Source: SIG440 sp045648175 (lineage in GTDB: Bacteria; Bacillota; Clostridia; Monoglobales; Monoglobaceae). Taken from it: 16,148 bases of DNA. The stretch covers positions 1-16,148 of the forward strand of contig JAZRNN010000055.1 in assembly GCA_045648175.1 (NCBI GenBank), read 5' to 3'. Below the pieces are notes generated by a model. The model was given only the letters and a program-made list of their open reading frames with translations, was not told the origin of the DNA and did no database searches. Positions within the stretch are counted from its first letter, which is position 1. Each line of letters begins with the position of its first letter. Both the position numbers and the translations under genes were made by a program. This document shows, piece by piece, positions 1-8,180 of the stretch.

Positions 1-1924
1 CAGCTGTTACAGTTTTAACAAGGTTAGCTGAATCCTTTGTGTACTTAACAACACTACCTACAAGAGCACCGATTGTTGTTGCTGCATCATCTGCATCAGC
101 ATCAAATGCAACATCATTAATCTTAGCGCCTGTAGCCTTAACATTGTATGCTACAAGACCATCAGCTGTAACCATCTGAATGATAGCTGTGTTAGCACCT
201 GTAAGAACGTCTTCATCAAGAGCTGCGTTTGTTACGTAAGCGTAGTTAGCTGCAACACCTGAAGCGAGAGCTGCGTCTTCGTTGAATGCAGCAATCTTGC
301 CGTACTTGTTGATGTAGAATGTACCGCCAGCACCAACTGCAAGATCTTCTGAACCATAAGCACCTGTAGCTACATCGTACTTTGTGCTTTCAACTGTGTA
401 TGCAAAACCACCATCAGATGTGTCAGATTTAGCACGTGACTTAATTGTACCAACAACTGAGTTAGAAACAACTTCAGCAAGAACGTAGGTACCATCTTCG
501 CTTGCAATGATTGAAAGAACATCCCATTCCTTAAGGTCGCTAGCTGCAAAAGCAGCGCCATCCTTTGTGATAACAATAATTTCAGAAGTTTCATCTTCAT
601 CAATTACAAGCTCTGTAAGGCTTTCCAAATCATTCTTGAATGTAACGTAACCTTCTTCAGCTTCTTCAACAACTGCTGTTTCAGCAATTTCAACAAAGAT
701 TACATCGTAACCATTTGTTGTGTCGTTGTCAATAAGAGTAATCTTACCACCGTTAAGTGTAGCACCATTTTCAGCAACCTTAACGCCGAAGATATCAGCA
801 CAGTCATAACCACCTTCGTTGTTGTATACAACAACATCTTCTTCGATAACTACTGCTGTAGCTGTCTTTGCGTCTGCAGTCTTGTAGTATTCAAACTTGC
901 CTGTTTCGCTATTAATCTGGTTAAACTGTGCAAGGTCAATTGTAAGAACGCTTGTTCTTGCTGTATCAGCAGCAATAGAAACGATTTCGTAATCGTTGCT
1001 GTCAAGCTTCTTTACATAAGCAAGAACTGACTTACCAAGGTAATCAGCTGCATCTGTTGTGCCAACGAGGTAATCTCTTACTTCGTAGTTGCCATCGTCG
1101 TCAGCCTGGAAATCCTTGTTAGCTGTGTCAAATGCGTCTGAAATAACGATTTCAACTGCAGCTTCGTCTTCTGTGTTGATGTCCTTATCAGCATCGAGGT
1201 CTGTGTATGCGTTTTCTGTAACGATACCGCGAATCTTGATGTAGCCAAGGTTTACACTCATAAGAGTCTTAAGAGCGTAGTCTTCGCCATCGTAGATAAC
1301 GTATTCAGCTGTACCATCTGTAGCCCATGTCTTCTGAGCCATGAGAGGTGTGTCAATTGCGTTAACAAGAAGCTGAGCAATTGTACCACGGTTAGCCTTT
1401 GTACCCATTGTAGCGTTTGAAACGCCGTTTGTTACATCATATCTCTGAGCAGCAGCGAGGTAACCACCGGGGTAACCACCGTTGTTGTCAGCGTAAGGTG
1501 TGTAACCAAGAGTAGCCATTACCATCTTAACAGCCTGTTCGTAAAGAACTGCGTCGTCAGGACCGAAGTTGCCGTCGCCATAGCCGTTGATGATGCCCAT
1601 GCCTGCAGCATTAGCAATATAGCCAGATGCCCAGTGTGAAGCAGGAACGTCAGCAAAAGCTGTGTTAGCGCTGCCAGCAGCTGTGTCGCCATAACCCTGA
1701 ATTCTAGCGATAAGAGCAGCCATTTCAGCTCTTGTTACGCCGTCTTCGGGCTTGTAAGTGCCGTCTTCGTAACCTGTAACGATTTCGAGTTTGTTGAGTG
1801 TTTCAACTGCTTCATAATAAGCACTATCTTCTGCAACGTCACTGTATGTTGCACCAAAAGCAACAGTTGTGAGCATCATAGTGATAACGCAGATAGAAGC
1901 AATCACTTTTTTGAGATTATACAT
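1..1924 (-). CDS. SLH-domain surface (S-layer-type) protein, C-terminal part beyond the window
   Basis: This is a secreted cell-wall-anchored protein whose open frame runs off the left edge; at least 641 residues are visible. Residues 1-25 form a signal peptide (KK, hydrophobic core, AFGA cleavage region). An SLH repeat follows at about 26-80 (YSDV ... GYEDGTYKPEDGVTRAEMAALI). A second lies at about 90-140 (FADVPASHWASGYI ... GYGDGNFGPDDA), and a degenerate third at about 150-190 has lost the usual acidic loop. SLH domains bind secondary cell-wall polymers of Gram-positive bacteria. The rest is acidic, rich in T, V, A and D, and shows no enzyme motif. Codon choice is strikingly uniform (GCT, ACA, GTT, AAC, CTT), unlike the neighbouring genes, as expected of a very abundant protein. 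The start is fixed by the SD AAAGGAGG at 1933-1940, about 8 nt upstream. Strong promoters precede it. The SLH assignment is secure; a role as main S-layer protein is inference. Confidence 0.9.
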   Translation of the reverse strand, partial: MYNLKKVIASICVITMMLTTVAFGATYSDVAEDSAYYEAVETLNKLEIVTGYEDGTYKPEDGVTRAEMAALIARIQGYGDTAAGSANTAFADVPASHWASGYIANAAGMGIINGYGDGNFGPDDAVLYEQAVKMVMATLGYTPYADNNGGYPGGYLAAAQRYDVTNGVSNATMGTKANRGTIAQLLVNAIDTPLMAQKTWATDGTAEYVIYDGEDYALKTLMSVNLGYIKIRGIVTENAYTDLDADKDINTEDEAAVEIVISDAFDTANKDFQADDDGNYEVRDYLVGTTDAADYLGKSVLAYVKKLDSNDYEIVSIAADTARTSVLTIDLAQFNQINSETGKFEYYKTADAKTATAVVIEEDVVVYNNEGGYDCADIFGVKVAENGATLNGGKITLIDNDTTNGYDVIFVEIAETAVVEEAEEGYVTFKNDLESLTELVIDEDETSEIIVITKDGAAFAASDLKEWDVLSIIASEDGTYVLAEVVSNSVVGTIKSRAKSDTSDGGFAYTVESTKYDVATGAYGSEDLAVGAGGTFYINKYGKIAAFNEDAALASGVAANYAYVTNAALDEDVLTGANTAIIQMVTADGLVAYNVKATGAKINDVAFDADADDAATTIGALVGSVVKYTKDSANLVKTVTA

Positions 1925-2037
1925 TCTCAAATCCTCCTTTAAATAAAAAATATATGTTTATTAATTTTTTTACAATGTATTGATGTTTGTTAATGAGAAT
2001 GTGAAGAATCACGCTATACTCCCATTAACTTAGGTTG

Positions 2038-2067
2038 ATTATATCACCAAAACACCGGATATGTCAA
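2038..2067 (-). promoter_or_regulatory. Sigma-A promoter P1 of the SLH protein gene
   Basis: On the minus strand a perfect TTGACA (2062-2067) and a perfect TATAAT (2038-2043) are separated by 18 nt. Transcription would start near 2031, giving a 5' UTR of about 105 nt that ends in the strong SD at 1933-1940. It is the consensus promoter nearest to the gene. Confidence 0.75.
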
Positions 2068-2090
2068 CAGCAATTTAAAAATGTAACACT

Positions 2091-2120
2091 ATTGTAACAA
2101 ATTTTAAATTCTTTTGTCAA
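2091..2120 (-). promoter_or_regulatory. Probable second tandem promoter P2 of the SLH protein gene
   Basis: On the minus strand TTGACA (2115-2120) and TACAAT (2091-2096, one mismatch to consensus) are separated by 18 nt, the same geometry as P1. It lies 53 bp upstream of P1 and points the same way. Confidence 0.5.
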
Positions 2121-2209
2121 ATTCGGTATTTTTGAAATATTTTGTTTGTATTTTATTATTTTGTCAAACAACAATATATTGTTTAAAAAAATAGCTTCCT
2201 ACGTCATAT

Positions 2210-2238
2210 ATTGTAATACTCTTTGTCGATTATGTCAA
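2210..2238 (-). promoter_or_regulatory. Possible third tandem promoter P3 of the SLH protein gene
   Basis: On the minus strand TTGACA (2233-2238) and TACAAT (2210-2215) are separated by 17 nt. A further TTGACA at 2162-2167 has no convincing -10. The rest of the 1925-2310 spacer is AT-rich, with no ORF and no strong hairpin. Confidence 0.4.
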
Positions 2239-2310
2239 GGGTTTTTTGCAATTTAAAAGAATTTTATGGAAAATATAGTGTAATATTATTGTTTAATTGC
2301 CACACCTCCA

Positions 2311-3627
2311 TCAAATCCCTTTAATAATGCATTCTATTTCTTCAAAGCTCCTTGCAGCATATCGCTCGGCTTTTTCACGCTTGTCCTTAATTCTTTCGCC
2401 CAAATCTTCAAAAATACCAAAGTTCACATTCATTGGCTGAAAATCTGTTACTGCCGGATTGGATACATATTTAGCCAAAGCCCCCATTGCTGTCTTTGCA
2501 GAAATTTCAGGTGCATCCTCACCAAGAATTGCACAAGCTGCACACAACCCTGCCCACAGCCCCGATGAAGCAGATTCAATATAGCCTTCCACTCCTGTTA
2601 TCTGTCCGGCAAAATACACCTTTGGAAATTCTTTCATATTATAATTACAGTTCAGCAACTGCGGCGAGTTGATATAGGTGTTGCGGTGCATAACACCATA
2701 ACGCACAAATTCAGCATTTTCAAGTCCCGGAATCATGCCAAACACTCTTTTCTGTTCGCCGAATTTAAGATGTGTCTGAAAACCTACTATATTATACATA
2801 CTTGCAGCACCATTATCCTGACGAAGCTGTACCACCGCATAAGGGCGGCTGTCATCATGCGGATTGGTAAGACCAACAGGTTTCAGCGGTCCATAACGCA
2901 TTGTGTCTGTGCCACGGGCTGCCATAATCTCGATAGGCATACAGCCCTCAAATACTTTTGGGTTTTCAACACCTTCGTGAAGCTGTGCCGACTCGGCATT
3001 AACCAGTTCCTCACGAAAGGTAAGATATTCTTCCTTGTTCATAGGGCAATTGATATAGTCATCGCCTCCCTTGCCATAACGTGCCGCTTTAAAGGCTTTG
3101 GACATATCAATGCTATCAAATGAAACAATCGGAGCCGCCGCATCATAAAAATGAAGGGCTGAATCTCCCGTCAACTCTAAGATAGTTTCAGCAATTGCCT
3201 CAGATGCAAGCGGGCCTGCCGCTATAATAGTATATTCATCTGTATCAATTTTTGTCACTTCTTCTTTAATTACATTTATATTTGGGTGGGATTTTATCTT
3301 TTCGGTAACCATCTTAGAAAAAGCATCTCTGTCAACCGCCAATGCTCCGCCCGCAGGAACCTTTACGGCATCGGCACACTCCATAATCAAAGAACCCAAA
3401 CGTCGCATTTCCTCTTTCAGCAAACCAACCGCATTGTATATCCCGTCAGCACGGAATGAGTTGCTGCAGACAAGCTCTGCAAAATCAGGGCTTTTATGTG
3501 CAGGCGAAAATTTTAACGGTTTCATTTCATAAAGCTCGACCAAAATACCCTTGCTTGCAAGTTGCCACGCCGCCTCGCACCCTGCAAGACCTGCACCTAT
3601 AATCTTTATCTTTTTTTGCTGCATCAT
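2311..3627 (-). CDS. trmFO: Methylenetetrahydrofolate-tRNA (uracil-54-C5)-methyltransferase, FADH2-oxidizing (TrmFO)
   Basis: TrmFO makes ribothymidine at U54 in the T-loop of tRNA. It takes the carbon from 5,10-methylenetetrahydrofolate and the reducing power from FADH2, the Gram-positive alternative to SAM-dependent TrmA. The 438-residue length is normal. The FAD Rossmann motif GAGLAG is at 11-16, followed by CEAAWQLA. The conserved FAELVCSNSFR block holds Cys54. The EGCMPIEIMAARG block holds Cys229, the likely counterpart of the second functional cysteine in the Bacillus enzyme. The C-terminal half has YFAGQITGVEGYIESASSGLWAGL, typical of this GidA-related family. The open frame extends 15 codons further upstream, but SD AAAGGA at 3638-3643, about 10 nt from the ATG at 3627, supports the shorter start. 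It lies 68 nt downstream of the M14 peptidase gene on the same strand and may be cotranscribed. No clear intrinsic terminator follows. Confidence 0.96.
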   Translation of the reverse strand: MMQQKKIKIIGAGLAGCEAAWQLASKGILVELYEMKPLKFSPAHKSPDFAELVCSNSFRADGIYNAVGLLKEEMRRLGSLIMECADAVKVPAGGALAVDRDAFSKMVTEKIKSHPNINVIKEEVTKIDTDEYTIIAAGPLASEAIAETILELTGDSALHFYDAAAPIVSFDSIDMSKAFKAARYGKGGDDYINCPMNKEEYLTFREELVNAESAQLHEGVENPKVFEGCMPIEIMAARGTDTMRYGPLKPVGLTNPHDDSRPYAVVQLRQDNGAASMYNIVGFQTHLKFGEQKRVFGMIPGLENAEFVRYGVMHRNTYINSPQLLNCNYNMKEFPKVYFAGQITGVEGYIESASSGLWAGLCAACAILGEDAPEISAKTAMGALAKYVSNPAVTDFQPMNVNFGIFEDLGERIKDKREKAERYAARSFEEIECIIKGI

Positions 3628-3695
3628 ATATGAACATTCCTTTCGGATTATTTTCTTTTGTAAGTATATCATATATTTTACCGTTTAGCAAGCCT

Positions 3696-4589
3696 TTACA
3701 CCGTCATAGCTCCTAATAATAAAGGAAGGGTTTCATTGTATATTACAGGAAGATTTTTAAACGGAAGGGGGTTTGTACCTTCGCCCACCTCAATAGTAAA
3801 GCCCGGACGGTGAAATTTATCAACAAACCAATCCTTATATCCACCGTAAGATGCTATTCCTTCAGTTGTATCAACCTTATATGGAGAAATCAATTCAAAG
3901 GCGTTTGCAATTTTGATTGACACGGGCGGTTCTTTACCCTGAAACCCCTGATAAATCACTTTGCCCTGACTATGAAAGGCCAGCACCATCTCAAAATCGT
4001 GTTTGACAGTGAATTCTGTAAGTGCACGGCTCTCAGGCTCGGATAGAGGAGCATCCCCTGAAAAACGAGTCGGACCGGGCCCAAAAATTCCATACTCGCT
4101 TTCCATAGCCTTTGATTGTTGCCACATTGCATCATAATTATGGTTCAGGTCAACTCCATTTGCATTTGCTTGCCATTTGCTAAAATCTCGTGAGCCGTTA
4201 TATTTTATCAATTGGCCTTTTTCATCCTCATTCACCCAGTTGGGAATTCCTTTTGTCGATATTTCTACCCCATCGGGATTGAGCATCGGTATTATGTATA
4301 AGGAAGTTTTTTCGCACAACGCCTCAACCGAAAAGCCGCAAAGGCATTTATTTGACTGCTGTGCGCCAAGAAAGTCTTGTACAAATTTTATCAGCACGGC
4401 AGAAGTTATCCATTCCATCCCGTGATGAGCACCGTTATATGAGATTTTCTTTTTGCCACGCCCCAGTTTTATGTAATACAATTCTTTACCCCACACAGAT
4501 TCACCTATACTACCCCACTCTGTTTCAGGAAATCTTTGAGTAAGCTTTTCAATATCGCGTTTCAGCATTTCAAAATTATAACACTTCAT
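3696..4589 (-). CDS. M14-family zinc carboxypeptidase, gamma-D-glutamyl-diaminopimelate peptidase type
   Basis: This is a zinc peptidase of family M14, subgroup resembling gamma-D-glutamyl-L-diamino-acid peptidases (ENP1/MpaA-like), which cut peptidoglycan stem peptides. In the 297 residues, the zinc ligands are His56 and Glu59 in NGAHHGMEW and probably His206 in LAFHSQG. The NPDGVE block is at 104-109 and the ANGVDLNHNYD block at 143-153. The catalytic glutamate is probably Glu268 in FTIEVGEGTNP. There is no signal peptide, membrane segment or LysM domain, so it may act on internalised muropeptides or in the mother cell or spore. That location is inference, as is any link to the adjacent spoIIP. 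The SD GAGGTG lies about 7-8 nt before the ATG. The 4590-4662 stretch upstream contains a TATAAT on the minus strand at 4646-4651 but no good -35. Confidence 0.88.
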   Translation of the reverse strand: MKCYNFEMLKRDIEKLTQRFPETEWGSIGESVWGKELYYIKLGRGKKKISYNGAHHGMEWITSAVLIKFVQDFLGAQQSNKCLCGFSVEALCEKTSLYIIPMLNPDGVEISTKGIPNWVNEDEKGQLIKYNGSRDFSKWQANANGVDLNHNYDAMWQQSKAMESEYGIFGPGPTRFSGDAPLSEPESRALTEFTVKHDFEMVLAFHSQGKVIYQGFQGKEPPVSIKIANAFELISPYKVDTTEGIASYGGYKDWFVDKFHRPGFTIEVGEGTNPLPFKNLPVIYNETLPLLLGAMTV

Positions 4590-4662
4590 TTATTTCACCT
4601 CTACATACAAATATATGAAGAGATATTAAAAGTATTACAACATAGATTATAGATGCGTGCCA

Positions 4663-4702
4663 CAAAAAATGCAGCAATATCCCTGCAAAGACATTGCTGC
4701 AT
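4663..4702 (-). terminator. Intrinsic terminator after spoIIP
   Basis: A perfect 10-bp stem (ATGCAGCAAT, 4669-4678, with its complement 4693-4702) and a 14-nt loop are followed on the minus strand by six U residues. It begins 20 nt after the spoIIP stop codon and separates spoIIP from the M14 peptidase gene. Confidence 0.85.
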
Positions 4703-4722
4703 AATATTTAGCCTATTTAAAA

Positions 4723-5907
4723 TTATTTCAATGTGTTTAAAAATTCTGCCATTGCTGCCGCTCCGTATTTGGCACCATCAATAGCCTCAGCAAGAGTATT
4801 ACCACTGCTGCCAACTTCAATTATCATACTGCCGCTGGTGGTGTGACCATTAAACCTTTCGGTGCGGAGGTTTATACCACGCATCAATGTAGGGAATTTG
4901 CCGTTTATATGGTTTTGCAGTTTAAGTGCCAGTTTCATATTTTCACGCCAGTAGGGATGGGTAAGCCCACCTGCATCTGTTCCTACAACAAACATAAGCT
5001 GAGCAACCTTTTTGCCGTCTATTTCGGAAACAAATTTTGCCTTACTGCCATCATCATAAATAAATGCATCACGGTGGACGTCAAATACAATACATATACT
5101 GGGGTACTTTGACAAATACCCTTCAACTGTCTTGCAAGAATTTTCATATGAGCCGTTAAAATCAGGATGGTCGTGCAAGGTAGTGTCGTGGATAACAGAA
5201 ATACCCTTTTCCTCAAATATTTGCTTTATCGCTTCACCCACCTTGACTACATTTGTGGATTTGTCTAAGCTGCGGTCGCTTTTATCTGCCTGATATACTA
5301 CTGACCCGTCAGGCGAATAACTTTCGGTACCGTGGGTATGTACTATCAGAATTTTGGGGTCATCCCCCTTCATATCAAAAACAAGTGATGCTTTAAGCAT
5401 CTCATCAACATTTATGCCATAAGCTGTTTCGTTACGAATTAGAATTTTCCCCGAGTTCTTACCCAAGGCTTTTGCCTGACTTGAATCAATTTCTTTTATT
5501 GGATATTGCTCGCTTTGCGGCTTTGATGCACTTGTTGCTTCCTCGCTGGTATAATTCTTTGGATAATCTTGATTTGCAATTCTTGCCAGATATCCTCCAC
5601 TTACTGCACGAATAACAGGCAGTTCTCCAAAAAGCACCGTTCTTTCATCATCCGGGTCTATCGTCAGCACAAAGCTAAGGGCTTTTTTCAGCACTTCAGC
5701 AAATGTCTGCCTATCTTCATCATTTCCGTGGCGAATTGCCGGAATACTTTCGCTGATTATTTGTCTGCCATCAGGAATATTCAATTGGAGATCCGAGATT
5801 TTTATATTAACAAAAGCAAGGCTTGCAACAACTGTCAGAATTCCAATTTGCAAACCTCGCCTTATAATCTTTTTTCCATCAATTATTACAGCTCTGTATT
5901 GTTTCAT
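4723..5907 (-). CDS. spoIIP: Stage II sporulation protein P (SpoIIP), engulfment peptidoglycan hydrolase
   Basis: SpoIIP is the amidase/endopeptidase that works with SpoIID and SpoIIM to thin septal peptidoglycan, so that the mother-cell membrane can move around the forespore. The protein has 394 residues. A membrane anchor spans about 18-35 after a basic N-terminus, and a variable linker runs to about 180. The SpoIIP amidase domain then contains ILIVHTHGTESY (His190, His192, Glu195), IVFDVHRDA (276-281), LRTERFNGHTTSGSMIIEVGSSGNTL (347-372) and a C-terminal helix. These are the expected metal-binding and catalytic blocks of this amidase-3-like fold. An in-frame GTG lies 7 codons upstream at 5928, but the ATG at 5907 is preferred because AAAGGAAAGG lies immediately before it. 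The gene is monocistronic between two terminators. It shows that the organism can probably sporulate. Confidence 0.95.
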   Translation of the reverse strand: MKQYRAVIIDGKKIIRRGLQIGILTVVASLAFVNIKISDLQLNIPDGRQIISESIPAIRHGNDEDRQTFAEVLKKALSFVLTIDPDDERTVLFGELPVIRAVSGGYLARIANQDYPKNYTSEEATSASKPQSEQYPIKEIDSSQAKALGKNSGKILIRNETAYGINVDEMLKASLVFDMKGDDPKILIVHTHGTESYSPDGSVVYQADKSDRSLDKSTNVVKVGEAIKQIFEEKGISVIHDTTLHDHPDFNGSYENSCKTVEGYLSKYPSICIVFDVHRDAFIYDDGSKAKFVSEIDGKKVAQLMFVVGTDAGGLTHPYWRENMKLALKLQNHINGKFPTLMRGINLRTERFNGHTTSGSMIIEVGSSGNTLAEAIDGAKYGAAAMAEFLNTLK

Positions 5908-5940
5908 TCTGCCTTTCCTTTCTCGCACGTATGATGTTTA

Positions 5941-5970
5941 ATTATATGAAGTTTAATACAGATATATACA
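5941..5970 (-). promoter_or_regulatory. Possible sigma-E-like promoter of spoIIP
   Basis: On the minus strand CATATAAT (5941-5948) matches the sigma-E -10 consensus CATACAAT at 7 of 8 positions. Fourteen nt upstream lies an AT-rich TATATA block that only poorly matches the -35. spoIIP belongs to the sigma-E regulon in Bacillus, so such a promoter is expected, but this match is weak. Confidence 0.3.
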
Positions 5971-5971
5971 C

Positions 5972-6012
5972 AATAAAACAAGCTGACCCTCTATCTTTAA
6001 AAGGTCAGCCTG
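5972..6012 (-). terminator. Intrinsic terminator of the flavodoxin/TraX/isomerase operon
   Basis: On the minus strand CAGGCTGACC (6003-6012) pairs with GGTCAGCTTG (5979-5988): 10 bp with one G-U and a 14-nt loop, then a U-rich tail. It begins 5 nt after the isomerase stop codon. The opposite strand also ends in a U-rich run, so it could work in both directions. Confidence 0.8.
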
Positions 6013-6017
6013 TGTTT

Positions 6018-6815
6018 TTATTTATTCTTTTTGTTTTCAATCATCTGTGCAAGTTTCTTTGCTGCATCACCCGCGTGACTGTAATATTCTTCAGCCGTGA
6101 AGGATTTATATTTGTCGCTTTCAGACCTGAACAACTCAAGCATAATCGTTCCGCTAAAGCAGTAATGCGCCAAAGTTTCTGCAATATAAGTATAGTCGCA
6201 AATTCCGTCAAATGGTATAAGATGCTCGTCCTCATCTGGCAAGTGATGATTATCGTGAAGGTGAACCGCGGTCAAACGGCTACCAAACAGGTTCATAAAA
6301 TGTATGCCTTTTGTGAAACAACCCTCATGACCAACATCCCAGCAAAAACCGACATCCGAGTGTTGCTCCATCACAGATGCAAGATTTGCAACAAAACGTT
6401 GATTTTCAAAAGCCAAAGTTATATTCTTATCCCGTGCTTTTTCAATCAACTGTGCAAAACGTCTGTTACCTATATCGCTGATTGCGGGTGCAGGCTTTCC
6501 TGATGACAAATGTACAACTGCAACGGGGATATCAAAGTCTGCACATTTTTGAACGCAGGCAATAAGTCTTTTAAGCATTTCGTCACCATCCGCGCCTTCC
6601 TTCCACATATCATTGATTCCATAAAAGGGTGCGTGAAGAGTGTCAAATGTAATTCCCGCACGCTTGACCTTGTCTACCAAAGAACCGTCAAGCTGCGGAT
6701 GGTCTGCCATTATAAAAGTATGCGTAAAATCATTTTCCTGCATCAGTTTAATCTGCCCGTTTATATCAAGTTCGCTTGCATCACCATAGCAAAACAAATT
6801 TATTCCTGTTTCCAT
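6018..6815 (-). CDS. Sugar phosphate isomerase/epimerase-like TIM-barrel protein
   Basis: The 265-residue protein belongs to the xylose-isomerase-like TIM-barrel superfamily (AP endonuclease 2 / IolE / hexulose-6-phosphate isomerase relatives). Visible family blocks are TLHAPF (59-64), VVHLSSG (100-106), LAFEN (Glu137), FCWDVGH (Asp160, His163), TAVHLHDNH (His185, His187) and MLELFR (Glu227). The Glu, Asp, His and Glu residues sit where the family binds its divalent metal. The sequence does not fix the substrate. The SD GGAGGAG is about 5-6 nt before the ATG. It follows the TraX-family gene with a 15-nt gap and is the last gene of the operon, ending at a strong terminator. Its partners do not reveal a pathway. 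Confidence 0.85.
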   Translation of the reverse strand: METGINLFCYGDASELDINGQIKLMQENDFTHTFIMADHPQLDGSLVDKVKRAGITFDTLHAPFYGINDMWKEGADGDEMLKRLIACVQKCADFDIPVAVVHLSSGKPAPAISDIGNRRFAQLIEKARDKNITLAFENQRFVANLASVMEQHSDVGFCWDVGHEGCFTKGIHFMNLFGSRLTAVHLHDNHHLPDEDEHLIPFDGICDYTYIAETLAHYCFSGTIMLELFRSESDKYKSFTAEEYYSHAGDAAKKLAQMIENKKNK

Positions 6816-6830
6816 TTTATCTCCTCCGTA

Positions 6831-7538
6831 TTATTTTGAGTATATTAAGTCTATCACAAGTTTTATCATATAGATGGCAGCCATATGAGCAGGATAAAAA
6901 ACGTAAAAAAAGTTTTTCATTTTCAACCTTCCTCTTTCGCCGTTGTACAAAGCAATAAGAGGAACTGTCACAAGTGCAAACCCCTGCACGTACCCGTAAA
7001 CTGTCCACAACAAGCACAGTATAAGCGTAAACATAAACATCTTCGCGCGTTTTGTCTTTGCCATAAATACTGCCACAGGCAACATAACACCAAAAAACCC
7101 ATAGTCAACCGCAAAACCTGTGCCTTTAAAAATATCCGGCAATGTGGTGGTATAAAGGCATACCGCAACAGACGCTAAGCCAAACAAGGTCCAATGCAGC
7201 ATATTATCCCGTTTTAACGCATTATCCGACAGCATACAGAGAGCTATCGAAAGCGAAAACGTCACAAATATACATTGAAACGCCGACCGTATCACCAAAC
7301 CATATGCCAACTGCAAAAACGCCGCCATAGCAACCATTCTCATCAGATACCTTCTGCGGTTTTTTGTGTGTTCAAAAGCCTCTGCAATCATAAATGCAAA
7401 TATGGGATATGCCAGTCTTCCGATTATTCGCAAAATTGTAAGATGGGGGAGCAGATAAGACCCGATATGATCAATCACCATAGCAACCGCGGCAATAATC
7501 TTCAGTTGATTACCTGTAAAAAATTTTCTTTTGTTCAT
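6831..7538 (-). CDS. TraX-family polytopic membrane protein
   Basis: A 235-residue integral membrane protein of the TraX family. The founding member acetylates F-pilin, but chromosomal Firmicute members are generally of unknown function and resemble membrane acyltransferases. The start GNQLKIIAAVAMVIDHIGSYLLP and the block ILRIIGRLAYPIFAFMIAEAFEHTKNRRRYLMRM match the family's N-terminal signature, including the conserved Asp-His in the first helix and the Arg-Pro-Phe block after the second. About seven hydrophobic segments follow, ending in YPAHMAAIYMIKLVI. There is a 9-nt gap to the flavodoxin gene upstream and 15 nt to the isomerase downstream, so it sits inside one operon. The SD (AAGGGA, about 12 nt before the ATG) is weak, so translation may be coupled. 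Confidence 0.85.
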   Translation of the reverse strand: MNKRKFFTGNQLKIIAAVAMVIDHIGSYLLPHLTILRIIGRLAYPIFAFMIAEAFEHTKNRRRYLMRMVAMAAFLQLAYGLVIRSAFQCIFVTFSLSIALCMLSDNALKRDNMLHWTLFGLASVAVCLYTTTLPDIFKGTGFAVDYGFFGVMLPVAVFMAKTKRAKMFMFTLILCLLWTVYGYVQGFALVTVPLIALYNGERGRLKMKNFFYVFYPAHMAAIYMIKLVIDLIYSK

Positions 7539-7547
7539 AGAAACGTT

Positions 7548-8075
7548 TTATCCCTTTATATATTCCACAAGACTTGCAATTTCGCCACGGTCTGTAAAAT
7601 CTCCGTCAGCACCACACAAATCAATCAGCATTTGTTCCATCTCGGTAGGATTTTTCTTTCCTGACATAACCTTCTTAAGCATTTTTATTGCCGCCTTATG
7701 AGGAAGGCTCAGTTCATCCAGAATCATCTTGCCCATAAAATTAAAAATCTTTATATTTGAAGGAACTCCCTCTTTAAAATTCTTTTCTACTACCATTTTA
7801 TCATAATACTCACGGCAGTCAAGCGGTGTCAAGCCTGTTGAAAATACGGCAATTTTCTTATCAGCCAGCTTCTCGAGATTTTTAGTTATCAGGCTGATAC
7901 CTGCAATCATTTCGGCATATAACCCTCCACCATATACTATTGTATCATAGCCATCAAAATCTGCCGGCTTAATGCCCGTTGCATCAACCGCCTTGCAACC
8001 AAGTTCATCTGCAATCCACTCGGCATACGCTTTTGTAGAGCCGTATTTTGATTTATATATTACTATTATGTTCAT
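7548..8075 (-). CDS. Flavodoxin-domain protein
   Basis: A 175-residue cytoplasmic flavodoxin-like protein that should bind FMN. The first strand and phosphate loop read IIVIYKSKYGSTKAYAEWIA (residues 3-22). The block TIVYGGGLYAEMIAG follows, typical of the flavodoxin/HemG-like protoporphyrinogen-oxidase group, and then KIAVFSTGLTPLD. An electron-transfer or quinone-dependent oxidase role is family knowledge; the partner is unknown. A longer frame begins 19 codons upstream, but GGAGG about 8-9 nt before the ATG at 8075 and the start of the first beta strand favour the shorter protein. It is probably the first gene of the unit that continues into TraX and the isomerase. Confidence 0.85.
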   Translation of the reverse strand: MNIIVIYKSKYGSTKAYAEWIADELGCKAVDATGIKPADFDGYDTIVYGGGLYAEMIAGISLITKNLEKLADKKIAVFSTGLTPLDCREYYDKMVVEKNFKEGVPSNIKIFNFMGKMILDELSLPHKAAIKMLKKVMSGKKNPTEMEQMLIDLCGADGDFTDRGEIASLVEYIKG

Positions 8076-8180
8076 ATATGTTGCCTCCTTTTTATGTCGG
8101 TTAATTGATTTTTTACAAGTGGGATAATGCACTCAAATTTGCAAGTTATCTGTGAAAGTATCATTTAAAATTTTGCTGTT

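Noticed and set aside
370..603. 77-codon minus-strand frame within the SLH gene
   Set aside because: It is out of frame with the strongly codon-biased SLH protein on the same strand; the repetitive Leu/Gln composition is an artefact.
2686..3123. 145-codon open frame on the plus strand inside trmFO
   Set aside because: It is antisense to a well-conserved gene, has no SD and its translation has no recognisable pattern.
4590..4662. Promoter for the M14 peptidase at the TATAAT 4646-4651
   Set aside because: The -10 is perfect, but no acceptable -35 or extended -10 is present, so it was not listed as a feature.
5931..6503. 190-codon open frame on the plus strand opposite the isomerase gene
   Set aside because: It crosses the terminator at 5972-6012 and is antisense to a clear TIM-barrel gene. 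Its composition is that of a shadow frame.
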